A DNA stretch of 64,000 nucleotides from Oxalobacteraceae bacterium OTU3CAMAD1 (GTDB lineage: Bacteria > Pseudomonadota > Gammaproteobacteria > Burkholderiales > Burkholderiaceae_D). The DNA is taken from positions 1,612,001-1,676,000 of the forward strand of contig CP099650.1 in the NCBI GenBank assembly GCA_024123915.1, given 5' to 3'. Below, piece after piece: positions 42,601 to 48,989 of this stretch (positions are counted from its first letter, which is position 1; each line of letters opens with the position of its first letter). Under the pieces are notes generated by a model. It saw only the letters and a program-made list of their open reading frames with translations. It was not told where the DNA came from and did no database searches. The translations under genes and the position numbers were made by a program.

Positions 42601-43213
42601 GCTGGCCGAGGAAAAGATCGCGCTGGGCTTCTATTTGTCGGGCCACATGTTCGATTCGTTCGCGCCGGAGGCGCGGCGCTTCGCCCGCACCAAGCTGGCC
42701 GAGTTGGAGCCGTCGCGCGAGCCGCGCATGCTGTGCGGCGTGATCACCGGCATTCGGCCGCAGATGACGCAGCGCGGCAAGATACTGATCGTCACCCTGG
42801 ACGACAAGACGGCGGTGGTCGAAGTGACCGTGTATTCCGAGGTGTTCGAAGAGAACAAGCGCATGTTCAAGGACGACGAATTCCTGGCCGTCGTCGGCAA
42901 GGTGTCCGAGGACCGCTTCTCCGGCGGGCTGCGGATTTCGGCCGAGCGGGTGTTCGACATCGTCACCGCGCGGATCAATTACGGCAAGCAGCTGGCGTTG
43001 TCGTTGCCGACCACTGTCGACGCCAAGAAGATGGCCGAGTTGCTGGCGCCGCACCGCATGGCCGATGGCCTGCCGGTGGCGATGAAAGTCGCGCCGCAGG
43101 GCGTCAAGTGCGTGTTGCAGCTGGGGGAGGGCTGGCGCGTGGCGCCGTCGGACGATTTGCAGCTGGCGCTCAAGCAGGGCCTGGGCGCGAGCGAAGTGGA
43201 AATCGAGTATTAA
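39662..43213 (+). CDS. dnaE: DNA polymerase III alpha subunit
   Basis: The 1183-residue replicative polymerase copies chromosomal DNA. An N-terminal PHP domain (FVHLRVHSEYSIVDGLVRIDDL) is followed by the C-family palm with VGPGRGSGAGSL and the catalytic PDFDIDFCQ near residue 433, plus the conserved YQEQVMQMAQIVGGYSLGGAD. A helix-hairpin-helix region and a C-terminal OB fold (VITGIRPQMTQRGKILIVTLDD) close the protein. The length is usual for DnaE1. The first 22 residues before the PHP domain are an extra tail. No strong promoter was seen in the short gap upstream. Confidence 0.97.
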   Translation: MNMVANEQVVAPDEGVVAPVGPAFVHLRVHSEYSIVDGLVRIDDLVGAAAKDKQAALAVTDLSNMFGMVKFYKSARGKGIKPVIGVDVWITNDDNRDKPSRLMLFAKNRMGYLQLCELLSTAWLTNQYKGRAEIRTEWLAELASKTYELLPEDNPANGLIALSGAHFGDVGIAIENGNPALAEKNAQKWAAIFPGHFYIEIQRAGQANQETQVRHSVALAAKLGLPVVATHPVQFISGDEYIAHEARTCIAEGEMLANNKRVRRFNENMRFLSQAEMRELFADLPAALQNSVEIAKRCNLTLVLGKPQLPNFPTPPGMTIDEFLVAESKAGLEKRLIHLYPDPERREKERPRYEARLKFETDTICNMKFPGYFLIVAEFIQWAKENGVPVGPGRGSGAGSLVAYSLLITDLDPLKYNLLFERFLNPERVSMPDFDIDFCQEGRDRVIQHVKDLYGKEAVSQIATFGTMAAKGAIRDVGRVMDFGYNFCDGVSKLIPFKPGKPVSIAEAIEEEPMLKERQQNEEEVAQLLDLAQQVEGITRNIGMHAGGVLIAPGKLTDFCPLYTQGGDGGVVSQYDKDDVEAVGLVKFDFLGLTTLTILDRAVRYIKALDPKEAEFDLARLPLNDRPSYELLTKAKTVAVFQLESRGMQGMLKDARPDRFEDIIALVALYRPGPMDLIPDFCKRKHGEKFDYPDPRTESILSETYGIMVYQEQVMQMAQIVGGYSLGGADMLRRAMGKKKAEEMAEHREIFRAGAAKDGLTAQKADEIFDLMEKFAGYGFNKSHAAAYALLSYHTAYLKAHHPAAFMAANMSLAMDDTEKVKILVEDSIDICGLTILPPDINKSDYRFMPDGPPPSVTGKKVTQIRYGLGAVKGSGQSAIEAIIAARTAGGPFTSLFDFCKRVDKKQINRRTIESLIRSGAFDCLNIDRAILLASVGFAMECADQEAKAANQVSLFGGDDSDLVAPPEYVKCAPFTDRQKLAEEKIALGFYLSGHMFDSFAPEARRFARTKLAELEPSREPRMLCGVITGIRPQMTQRGKILIVTLDDKTAVVEVTVYSEVFEENKRMFKDDEFLAVVGKVSEDRFSGGLRISAERVFDIVTARINYGKQLALSLPTTVDAKKMAELLAPHRMADGLPVAMKVAPQGVKCVLQLGEGWRVAPSDDLQLALKQGLGASEVEIEY

Positions 43214-43220
43214 GAAGCTC

Positions 43221-43290
43221 AACCCGCAAACCCGACCCGATGGGGTCTGACCCCACGGGGTCAGACCCCGGTGTGCCCGGGGTGCGGGTT
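43221..43290. repeat. Nested palindromic element, copy 1 (GGGGTCTGACCCC type)
   Basis: Outer arms AACCCGCA (43221-43228) and TGCGGGTT (43283-43290) enclose a perfect 13-bp inverted repeat, GGGGTCTGACCCC-AC-GGGGTCAGACCCC (43242-43269), each arm itself being palindromic. It lies between the convergent dnaE and small hypothetical gene and may act as a bidirectional terminator. A second copy with the same outer arms is at 48912-48978. Confidence 0.75.
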
Positions 43291-43297
43291 AAAAATA

Positions 43298-43531
43298 TCA
43301 GAGTTGTTCGTTCAAGCTGGTGATCGCGTAGCCCTTGGCGCCGATCTGCTCCAGCGGGTGCACGATGTGATAGCGCGGCAAATCGTCGCTGTCGTCGTCG
43401 ACCTCCACCTTCTGCGCCTCGGGCTGCCAGTCGGTATTGGTCGCTTCCTCGGGAATCGGCTTTCCTTCCGGCACGGCTAGATAGCTGTGCTTCCCTTGTG
43501 CTTCATCTCGGCAATAAATATCCACACGCAT
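43298..43531 (-). CDS. Small conserved hypothetical protein (DUF6139-like)
   Basis: The 77-residue soluble protein begins MRVDIYCRDEAQGKHSYLA and contains PEGKPIPEEATNTDW followed by an acidic stretch (EVDDDSDDL). I recall similar 75-80 residue proteins in Burkholderiales annotated as DUF6139, but this was not checked. No motif suggests a function. AGGAGG stands 7 bases before the ATG, so it is likely a real expressed gene. Confidence 0.7.
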   Translation of the reverse strand: MRVDIYCRDEAQGKHSYLAVPEGKPIPEEATNTDWQPEAQKVEVDDDSDDLPRYHIVHPLEQIGAKGYAITSLNEQL

Positions 43532-43595
43532 GACATTTCCTCCTCGGACGAAAAAGTCATAGTACCGGATTTTGATTTGCCGGCGCGCACGCCGT

Positions 43596-45641
43596 TCAGG
43601 CGGCGGCCTGGGCCGCCTCTTCGCGCCATCCCTGGACGATGTCGAACACCTGCTGCGGCGCGATCGCCAGCATGCAGGTGCAGCGCGCCGGGTCGGCGCA
43701 ATGGCCGCAGGCCTGCGCCGTGACCAGGTTGTGCGCGCGCGGACCGATGGCGGCCCAGCGCGACGGGTCGATGGGTTTCAGCGGCGGGAACAGGCCCACC
43801 ACCGGGCGGCCCAGCGCGGCGGCCAGGTGCAGCGGCCCGGTGCCGCTGGCGATCAGGCCGTCGCAACCGCCGATCAGCGCCGTGAAGCCCTCCAGGTCGA
43901 GGCGGCCGCACATGTTTTCCACGTTGGGCAGCGCCAGCAACGCCGGCGCCTGCTTGGCCAGCAGTTCGCCCTCGGCGGCGCTGCCGGTGACCAGCACCCG
44001 CACGCCGTGCCCGGCCGCGCCCAGCATGCGCGCCAGCGTGGTGTAGTGTTCGAGCGGCCATTCGCGGCCGTTGCCGTTGGATTTGGGATGCAGGATCAGC
44101 TTGAAGCCGGGGCCGGCCAGCACGGCGTCGGCGGCCGGGTGGCGCGGCGTCGCCAGGCCGTACAGCTTCCACACCTGTTCCAGGGTCGGCACGTAGTCGA
44201 TGCCCAGCGGCAGCAGCAGCTTGAAGCTGAGCTGGGCCTCGTGCAGCGGCGTTTTCTTGGCGCTGATGTTGATCAGGCGGTTGGCCGTGAACCAGTGGTA
44301 GACGCGGCGGCTGCTGCCGACGCGGCGCTCGATGCCGGCGCGCAGCGCGGCGATGGCCAGGTGGCGGCGCGGGAAGGCGAACAGCACGGTGTCGCACTCG
44401 GCGCGCGCCATGGCGCCGGCCTGGTCGTCGCCGAGCTCCTCGAGCGTGAGCACGCGGTCGACGTGGCGGCACTGGGCGACGACGGCGGCGGCGTAGCGGC
44501 GGCACAGGAAGACGATTTCGGCCTGCGGGTAAATTTGTTTGAGGTAGCCGGCCAGCGACAAGGTCAGCACCACGTCGCCGATGTTGTCGGTGCGCGTGAT
44601 CATGATGCGGCGCGGCGGCGTATTGTGCCGCGCCGCCAGGCACAGGCCGCTCAGGCTGCCCACCAGCATCACGTAGAACGGTTCGGGCGCCAGCGCCAGC
44701 GGCATCGCGCCGTCCAGGCTGAAGCCGACGAAGGCGGCCACCAGCACCAGGCCGGCCAGCGCCAGCGGATGCTGGCCGCGGTCCGGGCGGCGCAATTGAA
44801 CGATGAAGTGGCATAGCGGCGCCAGGTACAACAGCAGCAGCACGGCGCTGTCGAGCACGGTGCCGGCGGCCAGGTAGCGCTGCACTTCCTCGAAGGCGGC
44901 GCCGATGCGCCCGGCCATGCCGACGGCCGGCATCACGCAGGCGATCACCAGCGCCAGGCCGCACAGCGCCAACAGGCGGCGGTCGGCCAGGGAGCGCGCG
45001 TACACGAGCAAGGGAATCAGCGCCAGCGCCAGTGCCAGCCAGCCGTGGGCGCCCCCCAGCAGTGACGCGGCCATGCCGAACAGCATCGCCAGCACGGGCA
45101 GCCAGGCCAGGCGCGTGTCGCGCAGCGCGCCCAGGCCGCACAAGCCCATCAGGCCGCAGGCCAATGCCAGGTCGCCGTAGTTCAGTGCGTGGAGGGGCAG
45201 GCCCGCGCCCCGCTCCGGCAGGTGGTAAAACGCCAGCAGCGCGGCCAGCACGCCGGCCGCGCACAGGCCGGTCCAAAGCTGGCGCGCGCGGGGGCGCAGG
45301 TGGTAGGTGATGCCGATGCTGGCCAGCCCGAGCAGCGCGAGCGCCGGCGCGCCCGTTGCCGTCCAGGCTTGCCCCGGCGCCGCGCGCAGCACCGAGACGG
45401 CGAACCAGGCGTAGAAGGCGACAAGCAGGCCGGCGAGCTCGACGCCATGGCGCCGGTAGACCGGCAGGATTGGACGCGCGCGCAGCAGGAAGATTGCCAT
45501 GGAGACCAGCACCAGCGTCACGTGCGCCGCGCCGACGCCGACGCCGGCCGCCAGCGCCAGCGCGGGCAGCGCGAACAACAATGCGGAAGCGAACGGGCTG
45601 CCTGTCTCGGGTAGCGGCAGCGAGTTACTGGCAGTATTCAT
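43596..45641 (-). CDS. Fusion of a WaaL-like membrane domain to a heptosyltransferase
   Basis: The 681-residue protein joins two normally separate LPS enzymes. Residues about 15-330 hold ten or so hydrophobic segments resembling the O-antigen ligase at 46610 (compare LNYGDLALACGLMGLCGL here with ITFGDLMLCMGLLCLAG there), but the large periplasmic loop with the conserved Arg and His residues is absent. Residues about 340-681 form a GT9 heptosyltransferase-like domain with RIMITRTDNIGDVVLTLSLA, then LILHPKSNGNGREWP and ASGTGPLHLAAALGRPVVGLF. The GT9 half should be active on the inner face of the membrane; the membrane half may anchor or recruit it. No frameshift or stop lies at the junction. 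Confidence 0.85.
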   Translation of the reverse strand: MNTASNSLPLPETGSPFASALLFALPALALAAGVGVGAAHVTLVLVSMAIFLLRARPILPVYRRHGVELAGLLVAFYAWFAVSVLRAAPGQAWTATGAPALALLGLASIGITYHLRPRARQLWTGLCAAGVLAALLAFYHLPERGAGLPLHALNYGDLALACGLMGLCGLGALRDTRLAWLPVLAMLFGMAASLLGGAHGWLALALALIPLLVYARSLADRRLLALCGLALVIACVMPAVGMAGRIGAAFEEVQRYLAAGTVLDSAVLLLLYLAPLCHFIVQLRRPDRGQHPLALAGLVLVAAFVGFSLDGAMPLALAPEPFYVMLVGSLSGLCLAARHNTPPRRIMITRTDNIGDVVLTLSLAGYLKQIYPQAEIVFLCRRYAAAVVAQCRHVDRVLTLEELGDDQAGAMARAECDTVLFAFPRRHLAIAALRAGIERRVGSSRRVYHWFTANRLINISAKKTPLHEAQLSFKLLLPLGIDYVPTLEQVWKLYGLATPRHPAADAVLAGPGFKLILHPKSNGNGREWPLEHYTTLARMLGAAGHGVRVLVTGSAAEGELLAKQAPALLALPNVENMCGRLDLEGFTALIGGCDGLIASGTGPLHLAAALGRPVVGLFPPLKPIDPSRWAAIGPRAHNLVTAQACGHCADPARCTCMLAIAPQQVFDIVQGWREEAAQAAA

Positions 45642-45704
45642 GGGCGCGAGGGTGGGTGGCGGCGGGCCGGGACGGTATCAGCGGAACAGTTCGATTATAA
45701 CAGT

Positions 45705-46562
45705 TCATTGCGGCATTATCTGGCCTGCGGCGAGGGGCGCCGGCTCCTGTTGTTCCCGCAATCCGCGCACCGCCCAGGTGCAGCGTTCGGCCGCGCGCTG
45801 GAGCACCAGCGCGCGGTTGCTGCGGGCCTGGTCGCGGGCGTTCTCGCGATGCCACAGGTGGAACACTTCGGTGGCGAAGGCGCCGTCTTTGCGCATCACG
45901 CCGGCGTTGAACAGGCGCATCACCAGATCGGCGTCCTCGTGGCCCCAGCCGAGGAAGCTCTCGTCGAAGCCGTTGACCAGCTCAAGGTCGGCGCGCCAGA
46001 CGCCCAGGTTGCAGCTCTTGATGCGGCGCCAGGTGAAGCGCTTGCTGGTGCGCTGCCAGTCGGGCAAGGTCACCATCAGCTGCACCACCTTATTGAGGTC
46101 GCCGCCCAGGCGCCAGCGCAGCTTCTGGGCCACGCCCAGGCGCTGCAGGTCGAGGTGCTGTTCCAGCGTGCGGCGGGTGGCCGCCTCGCTCAGCAGGACG
46201 CGGCTGCCCGAGACCAGGTGCCCACGTTGCGCCAGCTTTCTGTGTTGGCTGATAAAATTTCGCTGCGGTACGCAGTCGCCGTCGAGAAAGATGATGTAAT
46301 TGCCCTTGGCGGCCAGCGTGCCGAGGTTGCGGGCGCGGGCGGCGCGAAATCCCTTGTCCTCCTGCCACACGTGGCGCAGCGGCAGCGGCGCGCGCGCCTG
46401 CAGCGCGGCCACGGCCTGGCGTGTGTTGTGGCCCGAGCCGTCATCAGCGATAATGATTTCGTACCCCAGGTCGGACTGCGCGAAGCACGCGTCGACCACG
46501 GCCGTGAGCGCATCGGGCCGGTTGTAGGTGGTGATGATGAGTGAAATATTGACGGCTGACAT
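45705..46562 (-). CDS. GT2 glycosyltransferase, galactosyl/GalNAc type
   Basis: The 285-residue GT-A enzyme has VNISLIITTYNRPDAL, IIIADDGSGHNT, the metal-binding FLDGDCVPQ and a later GWGHEDADLVMRL, the acidic base block of the GT2/GT27-like family that includes chondroitin synthase-type enzymes. No membrane helix is visible. It probably adds a sugar to the LPS core or a related glycan in the cytoplasm. It is divergent from waaL, with 47 bases between the two starts, and converges on the fusion gene's upstream region. Confidence 0.85.
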   Translation of the reverse strand: MSAVNISLIITTYNRPDALTAVVDACFAQSDLGYEIIIADDGSGHNTRQAVAALQARAPLPLRHVWQEDKGFRAARARNLGTLAAKGNYIIFLDGDCVPQRNFISQHRKLAQRGHLVSGSRVLLSEAATRRTLEQHLDLQRLGVAQKLRWRLGGDLNKVVQLMVTLPDWQRTSKRFTWRRIKSCNLGVWRADLELVNGFDESFLGWGHEDADLVMRLFNAGVMRKDGAFATEVFHLWHRENARDQARSNRALVLQRAAERCTWAVRGLREQQEPAPLAAGQIMPQ

Positions 46563-46609
46563 GTAATGAGCGCTACGAAATGCCCTGTAGTAATAATATC
46601 TAAAAATGA

Positions 46610-47851
46610 ATGAATAATACCTTAACCAAGTTCTCCGTCGGCACTGTCTTTATCCACAGCCTGGTCTTTTGTTTGCCTTTTCTGGTCTTGATCACCAACT
46701 TTGGCGTGGGCTTGTGCAGCGTCGGGTTTTTGGTCGTGGCACTCTACCACTGGCGCCGGGCGACGCCAGCCTTGTTACCTCATGTTACTGAGATTCGTGG
46801 TGTTTTGATAGCGTTCGGTGTCTTCCTGTTGCTGGCGGCGGTGGCCGCCGCCGGGGTCGACGGCCGCACCCGCAACCTGGAAAAACCGTTGCGCATGCTC
46901 ATCGCGGCCAGCGCCATGCTGACCGTGCTGGTGTGCCGCCCCAGCCGCAAGGCGCTGTGGTGGGGACTGATCGCCGGCGCGTTCGCCGGCGCCGCGTTCA
47001 TCGCCTACCAGCGCTGGGGCCTGGGGATGGAACGCCCGGGCGGCTTGATCAACGCCATCACCTTCGGCGACCTGATGCTGTGCATGGGCTTGCTGTGCCT
47101 GGCCGGCACCCTCGATTTCGCCGGCCGCAGCGCCATCTGGCCCGGCCTGGGCGCGCTGGCCGGCCTGCTCGGGTCGGTCGCCACCGGCACGCGCGGCGGC
47201 TGGGTCGCCATCCTGTTCTCGATGCTGCTGTTTGCGCGCTACGGCCACGTGCTGCGCGGACGCCTGCGCAAGGGCCTGGCGCTGGTGGGATTGGGATTGC
47301 TGGTGAGCACCTATTTTATTCCGCAAACGGGCGCACGCGACCGCCTCGACCAGGGCATCAGCGACGTGCGCCAGTATGTCGACGGCGAGCAGCGCTACAC
47401 CAACGTCGGCGTGCGGCTCGAGCTGTGGCGCACGGCGCTGCGCGTGATCGAGCGCAACCCGCTGATGGGCGCGAGCGAGCGCGATGTCAGGCAGCAGCTC
47501 GAGCACATGGTCGAGACCGGCCAGAGCCGGGCTTTCGTGCTGGAGTTCGAGCATTTCCATAACGATATTCTGCAGCAAACGGTCTACGGCGGCGTCATCG
47601 GCTTGCTGGCGTGGCTGGCCACCTTGTTCGTGCCCTTCCTGTTCTTTCTGCGGCAGATGCGCCATCCCGGCGTGGCGGCGCCGGCGCTGGCCGGCATGCT
47701 GCTGACGCTCTGTTATTTCAGCTTCGGCCTGACGGAGGTGATCTTCTGGTCGACGCGCGCCGCGATGTTCTACGCGCTGATGCTGTTCGTGCTGATCGGC
47801 TTTTGCCTGGGCGGCAGGCCGGTGGCGCCATCGGCGCGGACGGCGCCATGA
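46610..47851 (+). CDS. waaL: O-antigen ligase family protein
   Basis: The 413-residue inner-membrane protein has about ten helices and the Wzy_C pattern. Visible features are TRGGWVAILFSMLLF and the periplasmic loop from GARDRLDQGISDVRQYV to LEFEHFHNDILQQTVYGG, carrying the conserved Arg and the His (HFHND) needed for ligase activity. WaaL joins finished O-antigen from undecaprenyl diphosphate to lipid A-core. The start overlaps nothing upstream and lacks a Shine-Dalgarno sequence; TAATAAT lies about 12 bases before the ATG. The stop overlaps the waaF start by four bases (ATGA). Confidence 0.87.
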   Translation: MNNTLTKFSVGTVFIHSLVFCLPFLVLITNFGVGLCSVGFLVVALYHWRRATPALLPHVTEIRGVLIAFGVFLLLAAVAAAGVDGRTRNLEKPLRMLIAASAMLTVLVCRPSRKALWWGLIAGAFAGAAFIAYQRWGLGMERPGGLINAITFGDLMLCMGLLCLAGTLDFAGRSAIWPGLGALAGLLGSVATGTRGGWVAILFSMLLFARYGHVLRGRLRKGLALVGLGLLVSTYFIPQTGARDRLDQGISDVRQYVDGEQRYTNVGVRLELWRTALRVIERNPLMGASERDVRQQLEHMVETGQSRAFVLEFEHFHNDILQQTVYGGVIGLLAWLATLFVPFLFFLRQMRHPGVAAPALAGMLLTLCYFSFGLTEVIFWSTRAAMFYALMLFVLIGFCLGGRPVAPSARTAP

Positions 47852-48894
47852 GCGCGCCGCGCATCCTGGTCATCTCCCCCAACTGGATCGGCGACGCGGT
47901 GATGGCGCAGCCCTTGCTGCAATTGCTGCGCGCGGCCTACCCCGGATTGCCCATCGATGTGCTGGCGCCGCCGGCGGTGTCGCCGGTGTGGCGGCAGATG
48001 GCAGAGGTCGACGAGGTGCTGGAGACGCCGTTCCGCCACGGCGCGCTGCAGCTGCGCGAGCGCTGGAAGTACGCGCGGCTGCTGCGCCGGCGCGGCTACG
48101 AGCAAGCCTATGTGCTGCCCAATACCATTAAATATGCGCTGATCCCGTGGCTGGCCGGCATCAAGCGGCGGGTCGGCTACAAGGGCGAGAGCCGGCACGG
48201 CCTGATCAACGTCATGCACCATGACGAGACGCCGCCGCGCCCGATGGTGGCGTTCTACGCGGCGCTGGCCGGCGCCCCGCTGGCGCAGGGTGCGGTCCAG
48301 GGCGAGGCGTTCCGCGCCGCGCTGCCGCGTCCGCGCCTGGTGGCCAGCCCCGCGCAGATCGCCGCCGTCTGCGCGCGCACCGGCATCGATCCGGCGCGGC
48401 CGCTGGTGGCGTTCGCGCCGGGCGCCGAATTTGGCGGCGCCAAGCGCTGGCCGGCGCGCCATTTCGCCGGCCTGGGCCAGGCCATCCTGATCAACGACCC
48501 GTCCACTCAGATCGCCTTGCTCGGTTCGCCGAAGGACAAGGAGGCGTGCGCCGAGGTGGCGGCCGCCATGCCCGCCGGCGCGGCCGTGTTCAACCTGGCC
48601 GGCGCCACCAGCCTGGCCGAGGCGATCGCGCTGATCGCGCGCGCGTCGGCGGTGGTGGCCAACGATTCGGGCCTGCTGCATATCGCCTCGGCGCTGAACC
48701 GGCCGGTGGTGGCCTTGTACGGCCCGACCGATCCGGACCACGCGCCGCCGTTCTCGGACATGGCCGCGTCGATCTCGCTGCGGTTGGATTGTTCGCCGTG
48801 CAAGCAGCGCGAGTGTCCGCTCGGGCACCAGAACTGCATGGTGCAGATGGCGCCGGAGCTGGTGTGGAATAGCTTGCGGCCCATGCTGGGGTGA
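47848..48894 (+). CDS. waaF: ADP-heptose:LPS heptosyltransferase II
   Basis: The 348-residue GT9 enzyme adds the second heptose to the LPS inner core from ADP-heptose. It has RILVISPNWIGDAVMAQPLL at the N-terminus, VAFAPGAEFGGAKRWP in the middle, and the donor-site block VVANDSGLLHIASALNRPVVALYG, with CKQRECPLGHQNCM near the end as in WaaF. The ATG at 47848 overlaps the waaL stop (ATGA), so the pair is translationally coupled; the frame is open further upstream only inside waaL. Confidence 0.93.
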   Translation: MSAPRILVISPNWIGDAVMAQPLLQLLRAAYPGLPIDVLAPPAVSPVWRQMAEVDEVLETPFRHGALQLRERWKYARLLRRRGYEQAYVLPNTIKYALIPWLAGIKRRVGYKGESRHGLINVMHHDETPPRPMVAFYAALAGAPLAQGAVQGEAFRAALPRPRLVASPAQIAAVCARTGIDPARPLVAFAPGAEFGGAKRWPARHFAGLGQAILINDPSTQIALLGSPKDKEACAEVAAAMPAGAAVFNLAGATSLAEAIALIARASAVVANDSGLLHIASALNRPVVALYGPTDPDHAPPFSDMAASISLRLDCSPCKQRECPLGHQNCMVQMAPELVWNSLRPMLG

Positions 48895-48911
48895 GCCTGG
48901 AGGCAACCGTT

Positions 48912-48978
48912 AACCCGCACGGCGGCAAAAAGGGGTCGTACCCTTCCGGGTACGACCCCGGCGTCAGGGGTGCGGGTT
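48912..48978. repeat. Nested palindromic element, copy 2 (GGGGTCGTACCC type)
   Basis: Outer arms AACCCGCA (48912-48919) and TGCGGGTT (48971-48978) enclose GGGGTCGTACCC-TTCC-GGGTACGACCCC (48932-48959), a perfect 12-bp stem. The outer arms are identical to those of the element at 43221, while the inner arms differ. It lies between convergent waaF and the Ig-like lipoprotein gene. Confidence 0.75.
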
Positions 48979-48989
48979 GAACCGCTTGC

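Noticed and set aside
39266..43222. 1318-residue minus-strand open frame across dnaE
   Set aside because: Shadow of DnaE, which shows every expected polymerase motif.
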